64,000 bases of DNA from an uncultured Sphingomonadaceae bacterium (lineage in GTDB: Bacteria; Pseudomonadota; Alphaproteobacteria; Sphingomonadales; Sphingomonadaceae). The DNA is taken from the NCBI GenBank assembly GCA_947504025.1, contig CANNFX010000001.1, positions 124,001-188,000 on the forward strand. Direction: 5' to 3'. Of the stretch, positions 56,307 through 64,000 are shown piece by piece. Positions within the stretch are counted from its first letter, which is position 1. Each line of letters starts with the position of its first letter. A program made the translations under genes and the position numbers. The notes beneath the pieces are model-generated. The model did no database searches. It saw nothing but the letters and a program-made list of their open reading frames with translations, and was not told where the DNA came from.

Positions 56307-58307
56307 CTAGTCCGCCGGATTATGCTTTGCCAGAAACGCCGTCAGAGCATCGTACCATACCTGCTCGTTTTCTTTGCTTGAGAAGGAATGTCCTTCATCC
56401 TCGATCACCAAGGTTTCGACAGGTCGGTTGGTTCTTCTGGCGGCCTTTTCCATCACCTTGTGCTGGCTGAAAGGAACAACGGAATCTTCTGTTCCATGTG
56501 CCAACAGCAGCGGACGCGCCAATCGCCGGACTTGTTCACTGGGCGATATTGTGTCGAGATCGAAACCCTCGTCACCCTCAACCCGCGAAGCCCATTTTCG
56601 CGCGCCTTTTCGGGTGAAGTAATCCTTATCATATCTCAGTTGCTCCTTCATATCGGCGACGCCAGCAAAGCTCGCAGCGCAGCGATAACGTTCCGGATTA
56701 CGAGTAACCGCCCACATCGCGGCATATCCCCCATAACTGGAGCCAACAACGCAGACACGCGAGGGGTCCGCGTAGCCCTGCGCAACCGCCCAATCCATCG
56801 CATCATCCAGATCATCCTGCATGCCGCGGCCGATCTGTCCCGCACCAAGTTCGGAAAAGGCCTTGCCATAGCCGGATGACCCGCGAAAATTGGGCTGCAA
56901 CACCGCATAGCCACGGTTCGCCAGTAGCTGCACTTCGTCATCGTAACGCAGCCTGTCGCGCACGCCATATGGGCCGCCGTGGGGCAGGATGATAAGGGGA
57001 AGCGCCTTTGGCTCCCGTCCCTTGGGCAAGGTAAGATAAGCCCGCATTTGCACGCCGTCACGCGCGGCAATCGTCACCGGCTTCGGATTAACCAGCAACG
57101 CAGGGCGCAGTGCCGGGCGATACTCCGCGAGCAGCTTCAGCGTCTTGGTTTTGGGCGTATAAATATAGAGGGCGCCGGGATCAGCCTCACCGCCGACAGA
57201 TACCAGCATCCGTTGATTGCCGCGCGCCCGTGAAATGATCCAGACTTTCTGCCCAGGCAAAGCCGCCTCCAGCTGAGCCTGCAAAGCCTGATCTTCCTCG
57301 TCAAACCACACGACCTGATTACGGTCATCAGTATAGAAGGCCGCTACCGGCTCGCCATCGCGGCCAATGATCGCTTCGGTCAGATCCCAATCAGGGTTGG
57401 AATAAACCGTCTCGATCCGCTCGCGTGTGGCATAGTTGATCTTTTGCAGACCAACCCGTCCATCGTCATCTTCATCGAGAATGTAACCTTCGTCAGAGCC
57501 GCCGACAATGCGTAGCACATCCCAAAAGTTTGACTCGTCATCATCTGGCCTGAACCTGGCGATCTGCTTGAACCGCGAGGTTTCGTCTGGCCGGTACCAC
57601 ACCCTCAATCGCCGTTTCGAATAGCCCAGCCCCATGCGCACCACGCCAGCCTCGTCAGCGGACCAAATCCAAACGCCATCCTTGGCCTTTTGAACGACCT
57701 CATGCTTGGCTTCCGCATCGGTCAACGACAGGCGATAAACAGATGGATAGTCATATACCGACTTGCGCATCGCAAGCAGGACATATTGCCCGTCGCGGTC
57801 CAGATGAACGATGTCATCTCCGTCGTCGGTCTGTGCTTTCAGCCCGACATAGCGCATGCCTCTGGTGCCAAGGTCGGAAACGAACAGGCGTGTAAAGCGG
57901 CGTTCTTCACCGCGAATTGTATCAATTTGCGCCAATGAGAACAGCACCCGGCGCGCGCCCGCCCAGCGGATCCAGTCGACCTCGACCTTATCGCCGATCA
58001 ACATCCGGTCCACGATCGACATACTCTCAACATTGACGATAACGAGATAGACCTGCTTTTGCTGGGCCATCCAGAAGGCAATGTGCTGCCCATCCGGTGA
58101 CATTTTCAGGCCACGAAATGTGCTTCGACCCGCAAAATCGCTCGTCGGGATTAACGGCGGCTTTTCCGCCTCAGCCGAGGTTTGGACTTCGTCGGCGGGC
58201 AACGGGCCTGTGGCCGCAGTGTCCTGCGCTGCGGCCGGCATAGCGATAGATGCCGCGGCCAACGCACCCGCAAAACACGCTACGAAGTATCTGATCACCC
58301 GACTCAA
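56307..58307 (-). CDS. S9 family peptidase (acylaminoacyl/prolyl oligopeptidase-like), exported
   Basis: 666 residues. I chose the TTG at 58305-58307, preceded by GGGGG, giving a basic N-terminus and signal peptide ending AAAQD; a longer frame has no SD and no family match. The beta-propeller half ends near residue 410. The hydrolase half has ILPHGGPYGVRDR, QPNFRGSSGYGKAFSELG, the Ser motif VVGSSYGGYAAMW, the Asp in LLAHGTEDSVVPFSQ and the His in VIEDEGHSFSS. Likely cleaves short peptides in the periplasm. Not close to the S9A enzyme at 15068. Confidence 0.92.
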   Translation of the reverse strand: MSRVIRYFVACFAGALAAASIAMPAAAQDTAATGPLPADEVQTSAEAEKPPLIPTSDFAGRSTFRGLKMSPDGQHIAFWMAQQKQVYLVIVNVESMSIVDRMLIGDKVEVDWIRWAGARRVLFSLAQIDTIRGEERRFTRLFVSDLGTRGMRYVGLKAQTDDGDDIVHLDRDGQYVLLAMRKSVYDYPSVYRLSLTDAEAKHEVVQKAKDGVWIWSADEAGVVRMGLGYSKRRLRVWYRPDETSRFKQIARFRPDDDESNFWDVLRIVGGSDEGYILDEDDDGRVGLQKINYATRERIETVYSNPDWDLTEAIIGRDGEPVAAFYTDDRNQVVWFDEEDQALQAQLEAALPGQKVWIISRARGNQRMLVSVGGEADPGALYIYTPKTKTLKLLAEYRPALRPALLVNPKPVTIAARDGVQMRAYLTLPKGREPKALPLIILPHGGPYGVRDRLRYDDEVQLLANRGYAVLQPNFRGSSGYGKAFSELGAGQIGRGMQDDLDDAMDWAVAQGYADPSRVCVVGSSYGGYAAMWAVTRNPERYRCAASFAGVADMKEQLRYDKDYFTRKGARKWASRVEGDEGFDLDTISPSEQVRRLARPLLLAHGTEDSVVPFSQHKVMEKAARRTNRPVETLVIEDEGHSFSSKENEQVWYDALTAFLAKHNPAD

Positions 58308-58486
58308 TTTATATCCCCCAAGAGTAATGATGAGACAATAAAGCCACCGTAACAGAAGGCAAGTTAGGCACGGCTCACACCTTTCCAACGCTGCAAATAG
58401 CGCCCATACTACCGATGCTCAGCGCCGGATAAGGCATGCGAAACCTGTGCAGCCTCACTTTCACTTCGCTTACGAAGGAATACACG

Positions 58487-58617
58487 ATGGCCAAGTCGCA
58501 GAAAAATCCAGCCGCGAAATCCGCAAGCCTAAGGCTGTAAAAGTCAAAACCAACGCCTCGCAGCCCAGCCAGAAGGCTGGCGGCATCAAGGGCTTGGAGA
58601 ATATGAAGAACAGCTAA
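58487..58617 (+). pseudogene. Small Lys-rich basic protein gene with a one-base frameshift
   Basis: An ATG with AAGGA SD begins MAKSQK, but the frame soon ends in a stop. One base over, the sequence reads KSSREIRKPKAVKVKTNASQ and PSQKAGGIKGLENMKNS to a TAA at 58615-58617. Adding one A to the A5 run at 58502-58506 would join both parts into a 43-residue Lys/Ser-rich protein of a type common in sphingomonads. So this is either a recent frameshift, a sequencing slip in a homopolymer, or a slippage site. Confidence 0.6.
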
Positions 58618-58633
58618 GATGATACTCGCCTTG

Positions 58634-58665
58634 CCCTACTGTAGTATTTAGATAATACAGTAGGG
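58634..58665. promoter_or_regulatory. Inverted repeat upstream of the HELTH-motif membrane protein gene
   Basis: CCCTACTG (58634-58641) pairs with CAGTAGGG (58658-58665), with further partial pairing of GTATT/AATAC inside. It lies just before the SD and start of the next gene. It could be an operator or terminate the small upstream gene; the TACTGTA...TACAGTA-like core resembles sites bound by BlaI/MecI-type regulators, but this is only a resemblance. Confidence 0.5.
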
Positions 58666-58678
58666 CGGAGGGGTGATT

Positions 58679-59272
58679 ATGCCGACAAAGCCGAAGTTTT
58701 CGTTTTACCTGACGATGTTCGCGATCATTATCGTGACCATGCTGATGCATGAGCTCACACATGTGATGGTCGGCACGGCGCTTGGCTACGACATGTATTT
58801 CACGCTGACCAAAGCTGGCGTGATCGAGGGCGGTTGGCGGAGTGATCTCGATTACGCCATAGTCTCCATCGCCGGACCGATTTTTACTGCGGCGATGGGA
58901 CTGGTTGGAGCATGGCTGGCGATCAGCAAACGCATGGCGCTTGGTTACGAGCTGATCTTTGTGGCATTCATGCAGCGCTTCCTCGCCATGGTGATGAGCG
59001 GGCTGTTCATTCCCAATGACGAAGCGCGCGTCAGCCTGTTTCTGGGCCTCGACTGGTGGGTGGTGCCGCTGATGTTCGTGCTGCCCCTGCTCGCACTGAC
59101 CATCTGGTCCAGAAGGGTCATGAAATACGGACTTCTGGTGAATTTCCTCTGCTACCTAACCGCCAGCGCCGCCTTCACCGTGATGGTGTTCTTCGACGGT
59201 CAGATGGTGGGCTTTACTGGTCCGAGTATCGTGGACCCGTTGCTGCCGGAGCAGGTGAGGTATGGGGTTTAA
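58679..59272 (+). CDS. Membrane protein with HELTH motif (M50-like)
   Basis: 197 residues from the ATG at 58679 with GGAGG seven bases upstream. About five membrane helices. The motif MLMHELTHVMVGTALGYD (about residues 24-41) contains HExxH in a membrane helix, as in M50 site-2-type zinc peptidases and related DUF proteins, and SIAGPIFTAAMGL follows as in that family. No clear third ligand (the LDG / DP motif is missing, though LGLDWWV at about 123 might serve), so activity is uncertain. Confidence 0.75.
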   Translation: MPTKPKFSFYLTMFAIIIVTMLMHELTHVMVGTALGYDMYFTLTKAGVIEGGWRSDLDYAIVSIAGPIFTAAMGLVGAWLAISKRMALGYELIFVAFMQRFLAMVMSGLFIPNDEARVSLFLGLDWWVVPLMFVLPLLALTIWSRRVMKYGLLVNFLCYLTASAAFTVMVFFDGQMVGFTGPSIVDPLLPEQVRYGV

Positions 59273-59284
59273 GAGCTATCGGCT

Positions 59285-59626
59285 TTAGTTTGACTCGTTC
59301 GATGACAGACCGAGACGCTCGTCAGATATGATGTTGCCGTCTTCGCCCGGCACATAGTTCTCCAGGAACTCCTGCGCTCTAGAATCACCGCGTTGAGCGA
59401 GATAAACAAGAATGATTTGGCTTTCTAAAAGTCGGTCAGTCTCCATCAGGCAAAGCGCGAAATCAAACTTCGTTAGCTCAGCACAAGTGCTAAATGGGCG
59501 CCCGGCAGTTTCGGAACTTGCTTGAAGCGTATCCTCATCAGTATCTTGGTTGGAACATGATCCGGTGAGCAGAGAGAAGACGATAAGTAAGCTTGGCAAC
59601 TTCAGCTTTCGCATTGTCTTAGTCAT
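59285..59626 (-). CDS. Small lipoprotein, 113 aa
   Basis: Lipobox LLTGSC at residues 19-24 after a basic and hydrophobic signal segment (MRKLKLPSLLIVFS), so it is probably a lipid-anchored periplasmic protein. The body is short, acidic and Ser-rich, with two more cysteines (STCAELTKFDFALCLME). I see no known domain. The start is MTKTMRK, or the internal Met at residue 5. It lies 15 bases after the metZ-side gap and reads opposite to the HELTH gene. Confidence 0.65.
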   Translation of the reverse strand: MTKTMRKLKLPSLLIVFSLLTGSCSNQDTDEDTLQASSETAGRPFSTCAELTKFDFALCLMETDRLLESQIILVYLAQRGDSRAQEFLENYVPGEDGNIISDERLGLSSNESN

Positions 59627-59641
59627 TCGCTACTCTCCAGA

Positions 59642-60850
59642 TTACAACCCAGCACCCTTAAGCGCCCCGTCCAGATCCTCGATTAAATCCTGCACATCCT
59701 CAAGACCCACGTTGATCCGCAGCATTCCCTCGACCACACCCATGTCCAGACGCGCTTCTTCGCTCAGGCCTGCGTGGGTGGTGCTTGCGGGGTGGCACAT
59801 CAGGCTGCGGGCGTCGCCGATGTTGTTGCTGATGTCGATCAGCTCCAGACCGTCGAGCAGCGCGTGCGCCTGCGACCGGCCGCCATCGAGGATGAAACTG
59901 AAGATCGGGCCGCAGCTGTCCATTTGCTTCATTGCAAGATCATGCTGGACAAAATTTGGCAAACCTGGGTGCAGCATTTGCGGGACGCGACCCTCGAGGA
60001 ATTTGCCGACTTCGAGCGCATTTGCACTATGCTGATTGGCGCGCAGGCTGAGCGTTTCCAGCCCCTTCAGAACCACCCATGCGTTGAACGGCGCACAGTT
60101 CGGCCCTGTGTTGCGTTGAAACGGCAAAAGCACTTCATTGATAAATTCTTCCGACCCGCAAACCGCCCCGGCGAGCACCCTGCCCTGTCCGTCCATCATC
60201 TTGGTCGCGGAATAGGCCACTACATCCGCGCCGAATTCCAGTGGGCGTTGCAGCGCGCTGGTGGCGAAGGCATTGTCGACCACGCTGGTGATCCCATGCG
60301 CCGTCGCCAGTTTGCAGACATATTCCATGTCGACAATATCCATCGTCGGATTGGCGGGTGTTTCGAAGAAGAACACCTTGGTATTGGGCCGGATCGCGGC
60401 CTCCCACGCGGCATTATCGCGGCTGTCGATGGTGGTGGTTTCAATCCCGAAGCGCGGGCACAGCTCGTCCACCAGCCAGCGGCATGAGCCGAACGCCGCT
60501 TTCGCCGCAACCACGTGATCGCCTGCCGATAACTGGCACAGCAGCGCCGCAGTCATCGCCGCCATTCCACTGGCTTGTGCGCGGCAGGCCTCCGCGCCCT
60601 CCATCAAAGCGATGCGTTCTTCCAGCATGGCAACGGTCGGGTTTTGCAGGCGGGAATAGGTCATTCCGGTGTCTTCGCCAGCGAAACGGTCTGCCACCGT
60701 CTTCGCATCGGGATAGGTATAGCCGCTGGTGAGGAACAACGCCTCGGAAGTCTCGCCATGTTCGCTGCGCCACGTGCCGCCGCGCACGGCCTGTGTGGCC
60801 GGGCGCCATTTGCGGGTCGTCGAACGATCTGTGCCGGTGGTCTGTTTCAT
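59642..60850 (-). CDS. metZ: O-succinylhomoserine sulfhydrylase
   Basis: 402 residues. Cys/Met-metabolism PLP enzyme. N-terminal RPATQAVRGGTWRSEHGETSEALFLTSGYTY, then TYSRLQNPTVAMLEERIALMEGAEACRAQASGMAA, the Asp in VVDNAFATSALQRPLEFGAD, and the PLP lysine in YSATKMMDGQGRVLAGAV. This matches the homocysteine-forming enzyme of the direct sulfhydrylation pathway; the O-succinyl versus O-acetyl preference is inferred from the family. ATG at 60848-60850 is chosen over a 20-residue longer frame. Confidence 0.9.
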   Translation of the reverse strand: MKQTTGTDRSTTRKWRPATQAVRGGTWRSEHGETSEALFLTSGYTYPDAKTVADRFAGEDTGMTYSRLQNPTVAMLEERIALMEGAEACRAQASGMAAMTAALLCQLSAGDHVVAAKAAFGSCRWLVDELCPRFGIETTTIDSRDNAAWEAAIRPNTKVFFFETPANPTMDIVDMEYVCKLATAHGITSVVDNAFATSALQRPLEFGADVVAYSATKMMDGQGRVLAGAVCGSEEFINEVLLPFQRNTGPNCAPFNAWVVLKGLETLSLRANQHSANALEVGKFLEGRVPQMLHPGLPNFVQHDLAMKQMDSCGPIFSFILDGGRSQAHALLDGLELIDISNNIGDARSLMCHPASTTHAGLSEEARLDMGVVEGMLRINVGLEDVQDLIEDLDGALKGAGL

Positions 60851-60949
60851 GGGAGTGCGTTTAAGCGGAGGCGCTGGGACGGGCAAGCGCCGTCTGGCGT
60901 TCACCCGCATTGCTGCTAAAGAAACGCAAAATTATCTGAGGGAAGCCTG

Positions 60950-61336
60950 ATGACCAACTTCGAAATTCTCGCCCTGGCCGGTGTCGCTGCCGGTGTTCTG
61001 GTGATGATCACTCTCGCTGTGACAAAGACCGAACGCGGTAACCCGCTGATGGCGGCCATGCTGTTTGGCGGATTTGCCGCATTTACTGCGGTCGCCATAT
61101 GGATCGAAGGCCCGATGGGCTTCATCCCCAACCACACCAGCAATTTGCTGGGCGTGCAGGTCTGGTATGATCTGGTCATGTCGGTCGGCATAGCGTTGTT
61201 CTTCATTCTACCCCGGGCCCGCGCTGTGGGCATGAATGCGATCCCTTGGATCATCTTTGTCGGTCTCACCGCTTCTATCGGCCTGTTTGCCATGGCTGCG
61301 CGCCTGTTCTGGTTGGAGCAACAAACCGAAGCCTAA
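60950..61336 (+). CDS. Small membrane protein, 128 aa
   Basis: Four hydrophobic segments (about residues 3-22, 35-52, 65-85 and 98-118). No recognised family. The ATG has a GAGGGAAG SD. It starts 99 bases from the divergent metZ start and is followed by the PMT-type gene after 12 bases, so the two are probably co-transcribed. Confidence 0.65.
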   Translation: MTNFEILALAGVAAGVLVMITLAVTKTERGNPLMAAMLFGGFAAFTAVAIWIEGPMGFIPNHTSNLLGVQVWYDLVMSVGIALFFILPRARAVGMNAIPWIIFVGLTASIGLFAMAARLFWLEQQTEA

Positions 61337-61348
61337 GGCTCGCCGCCT

Positions 61349-62623
61349 ATGAACCAAGCGCCACCCCGCCCTCACGATCCACTTGGTTGGTGTTTGCTGC
61401 TGACGCTGGCATATTTCGGCCTGACACTGATCCGGCTGGATATCCCGACACAGCCGTTCTTTGACGAGGTCCACTACCTACCCGCTGCCCGCGCGCTGCT
61501 GGAACTGTCAGAACCGCTGAACCGCGAGCATCCGTTGCTGGGCAAGCAATTTATCGCCCTGGGCATTTGGCTGTTCGGCGATAACGCTTTTGGCTGGCGG
61601 ATATTCTCAGCGCTTGCGGGTTCAGTCGCGCTGCTGGCGGCAATGCGCGCATTTTGGTTGGCGAGCTGCGACCGCTTTGCGACCATCGTATTCGGCATGT
61701 TGCTGGCGACGGGCTTCCACCTATTCGTCCATTCGCGCATCGCCATGCTCGATATTTATATGGTGGCATTCTGCATGATCGCCCTGTGGCAATTCGCAGG
61801 CGCCATCCGCGAACCAGAAAAGGGCCGTTGGCGGCTAGCCTTGTCGGGCATAGCGCTGGGCCTCGCGATGGGATCGAAGTGGAATGCGCTAATCTTCGCG
61901 GCCGTACCGGGGATCACATTCCTTATCATCCGCCTGCAATCTCGCGGGTTGTTTGACCTATTCAGCAAGCGGGGCGCGCCCGTGCCGGGTGTCGGATTGC
62001 CGGAAGCGGCGCTCTGGCTCGGATTGGTGCCGCTAGCAGTCTATGCGGCGACGTTCGTTCCGGCGTTTTTCTACAAGGTCGATCCGCTCACGCCTGGCGG
62101 TTTAATCGCATTTCAGCAGACGATCCTCGACCTACAGCAAAGCGTCAAAGGCGCGCATCCCTATCAGAGCGATTGGTTCGACTGGATCATCAACCGCCGG
62201 GCAATCTGGTATCTTTACGAGCCAATTGACGGCGCGCAGCGCGGCGTAATGCTGATCGGCAATCCGCTGACGATGCTGCTCGGCTTCCCCGCTGTGATTT
62301 GGTGTGCATTCACAGGATTATTCAAAGGGCGCCGCGATGCGGCCGGCGTGGCCATTTTGTTCGCCGTGACTTTCGGCTTCTGGATTGTCGCGGCCAAGCC
62401 GGTGCAATTCTACTACCATTACTTCCTGCCAAGCTGCTTCCTGCTGGCCGCATTAGCGCTTGCCCTGAGCGAATTCTGGAAGCACGGACGCAAATGGGTT
62501 TGCTGGCTCGTTATCAGTGGAAGTGTCGCAATGTTCGCTTACTATTTTCCAGTCCTGTCTGCCGCCCCATTGGGCGGTGCGGATGCATTCAACAATTGGG
62601 CATGGTTCGACAGTTGGATCTAG
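61349..62623 (+). CDS. PMT-type (GT39-like) glycosyltransferase
   Basis: 424 residues, about ten membrane helices. The first loop carries FFDEVHYLPAARALLELSEP and NREHPLLGKQFIALGIWLFGDNAFGWRI, the acidic motif and start of the dolichyl-phosphate-mannose-protein mannosyltransferase family. It should transfer a sugar from a polyprenyl phosphate donor to a cell-surface acceptor. It ends in a four-base overlap with the convergent GT2-GtrA gene, which might make the donor. Confidence 0.85.
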   Translation: MNQAPPRPHDPLGWCLLLTLAYFGLTLIRLDIPTQPFFDEVHYLPAARALLELSEPLNREHPLLGKQFIALGIWLFGDNAFGWRIFSALAGSVALLAAMRAFWLASCDRFATIVFGMLLATGFHLFVHSRIAMLDIYMVAFCMIALWQFAGAIREPEKGRWRLALSGIALGLAMGSKWNALIFAAVPGITFLIIRLQSRGLFDLFSKRGAPVPGVGLPEAALWLGLVPLAVYAATFVPAFFYKVDPLTPGGLIAFQQTILDLQQSVKGAHPYQSDWFDWIINRRAIWYLYEPIDGAQRGVMLIGNPLTMLLGFPAVIWCAFTGLFKGRRDAAGVAILFAVTFGFWIVAAKPVQFYYHYFLPSCFLLAALALALSEFWKHGRKWVCWLVISGSVAMFAYYFPVLSAAPLGGADAFNNWAWFDSWI

Positions 62624-63711
62624 CGGAACCGGCCCCATACAAAGCGGCTCGATAGGGCGTAGTTCCACACTGAGCCCAGCAATATCCCGGTCATCGCCGC
62701 AACCACCCAATGCCAACCGCGCGCTTCGAGCAATGTTGCGACTGCGACATTGGCCAGCGCGCCGATTGAACAGGCCGAGCAAAAGCCAAGCCAGCCCCTC
62801 AGAACCGCGCCCACGCCCTTCAGCCGCTGATCGCGGTAGGTTAGCCAATTGTTGAGCCAAAAGTTGAAACTCATCGCCACCAGCACTGCGATTGCCTGCG
62901 AAAAGGCGAAGCCCTCGCCAGCCAGACGGAACAGTGCGGCAAGCACGGCCATATGCACCACCACGCCCAATGCTCCTACGGTGCCGAACAGGGCAAAGCG
63001 CGTGGGGATTATCCTGCCAAACAGCCGGTCGTAGATGCCGACCAAAAATTCGAATGCCACAGCGCGGTCGAGTTTGCTTTCACCGGCGCGGCGTTCGGCG
63101 AATTCCAGCGGAATTTCCTGCACCCGCAACGCAGCCGGAGCGGTCGCGAGAATATCGAGCAATATCTTGAAGCCAACACCAGAAAGGCGCGGGGTTAGCG
63201 TTCGAGCAAGGTCAGCGCGAAGGAGAAAAAAGCCGCTCATCGGATCGGTCAATTCAGTACCGGTAATCCGGCGCGACAGCGCATTGGCAAAGCCGGAAGC
63301 GCGCTGGCGACCTTCACCTTCGAGCCCGTCCGCATTTGCGCCTTCAGCAAAGCGCGATGCCACTGCAACATCCGCGTGGCCTTCGCGCACTGTTTCTAAC
63401 ATTGCTGGAAGCAGTTCAGGATCGTGTTGATGATCGGCATCCATAACTGCCACAAACGGCGCTGTCGTCGCGCACATGCCCTCAATCGCGGCTGACGCCA
63501 GTCCGCGCCTGCCGAACCGCTGGATTACTCTGACGCGCGGTTCAGCACTTGCCAGTTTGCGGATAGCGTCGGCGGTGCCATCCGCGCTGTTGTCATCGAC
63601 AAAGATCGCTTCCCAGCGCAGTCCTTCGAGCGCTCCATCCAGCCGCTGAACCAGGGATGCGATATTACCGCATTCGTTTAACGTTGGCAGGATGATGGCA
63701 AGGTCGAGCAT
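62620..63711 (-). CDS. GT2 glycosyltransferase (dolichyl/polyprenyl-phosphate sugar synthase type) fused to GtrA
   Basis: 363 residues. N-terminal GT2 domain of the DPM1/polyprenol-phosphate-mannose-synthase type: LAIILPTLNECGNIASLVQRLD, IFVDDNSADGTADAIRKL, VAVMDADHQHDPELLPAML (DxD-like DADH), DPMSGFFLLRADLA. From about 235 a GtrA domain of four helices (RFALFGTVGALGVVVHMAVLA, SFNFWLNNWLTYRD). The product would make a lipid-linked sugar and flip or hold it in the membrane. Convergent with the PMT gene; a pair of donor synthase and transferase is the natural reading. Confidence 0.88.
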   Translation of the reverse strand: MLDLAIILPTLNECGNIASLVQRLDGALEGLRWEAIFVDDNSADGTADAIRKLASAEPRVRVIQRFGRRGLASAAIEGMCATTAPFVAVMDADHQHDPELLPAMLETVREGHADVAVASRFAEGANADGLEGEGRQRASGFANALSRRITGTELTDPMSGFFLLRADLARTLTPRLSGVGFKILLDILATAPAALRVQEIPLEFAERRAGESKLDRAVAFEFLVGIYDRLFGRIIPTRFALFGTVGALGVVVHMAVLAALFRLAGEGFAFSQAIAVLVAMSFNFWLNNWLTYRDQRLKGVGAVLRGWLGFCSACSIGALANVAVATLLEARGWHWVVAAMTGILLGSVWNYALSSRFVWGRFR

Positions 63712-63715
63712 TGTC

Positions 63716-64000
<285 letters not shown>

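Overview
The window looks like chromosomal DNA of an alphaproteobacterium, most likely a member of the Sphingomonadales close to the Erythrobacteraceae. This is inferred from gene content and order, since no rRNA or tRNA gene is present. The supporting points are the mdh / sucD / sucA / sucB / lpd run, the Sphingomonadales-style ribosomal proteins with long charged tails, a GcvA-like LysR regulator, a DUF2868/DUF3482 gene pair, and many Ala-rich exported proteins.

Layout. 1-1007 (minus strand) is the 5' part of a TonB-dependent receptor of the BtuB type behind a cobalamin riboswitch; a hairpin covers the receptor's Shine-Dalgarno sequence. 1275-4902 (plus) carries a SleB-type cell wall hydrolase, a small unknown gene and a membrane GGDEF-EAL protein. 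5138-12824 (plus) is a TCA-cycle operon: malate dehydrogenase, a small membrane protein, succinyl-CoA ligase alpha, and the E1, E2 and E3 components of 2-oxoglutarate dehydrogenase. sucC, the ligase beta subunit, is not here. A TRIC/UPF0126 membrane protein follows. 13500-14929 (minus) holds two related exported Arg-rich proteins.

15068-37671 (minus) is the large str-S10-spc-alpha ribosomal protein cluster, read from rpsL at the right to rplQ at the left. A prolyl oligopeptidase gene follows the rplQ terminator. The cluster contains an extra exported START-like (SRPBCC) protein between adk and rpsM, several strongly structured intergenic spacers, an RGG-rich N-terminal extension on S5, an acidic tail on L3, and Arg at S12 position 88, a position where substitutions give streptomycin resistance in other bacteria.

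37672-41593 is an AT-richer accessory stretch with a REP-like double palindrome, two paralogous winged-helix proteins, a LuxR-type HTH protein anchored by a C-terminal membrane helix, a small membrane protein and a degraded gene remnant. It is the best candidate here for an undescribed regulatory system. 41594-44834 (plus) is a three-gene TadE/TadG-like operon whose first product has a von Willebrand A domain.

44843-64000 is ordinary mixed-strand chromosome: a GNAT acetyltransferase, a LysR regulator, a membrane LytTR regulator, an alpha/beta hydrolase, the GTPase pair, ApaG, a TPR protein, a SulP transporter, an S9 peptidase, a frameshifted small basic protein, an HELTH-motif membrane protein, a lipoprotein, O-succinylhomoserine sulfhydrylase, a PMT-type glycosyltransferase facing a GT2-GtrA protein, and the 3' end of leuB. 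I saw no CRISPR array, insertion sequence, prophage or replication origin.
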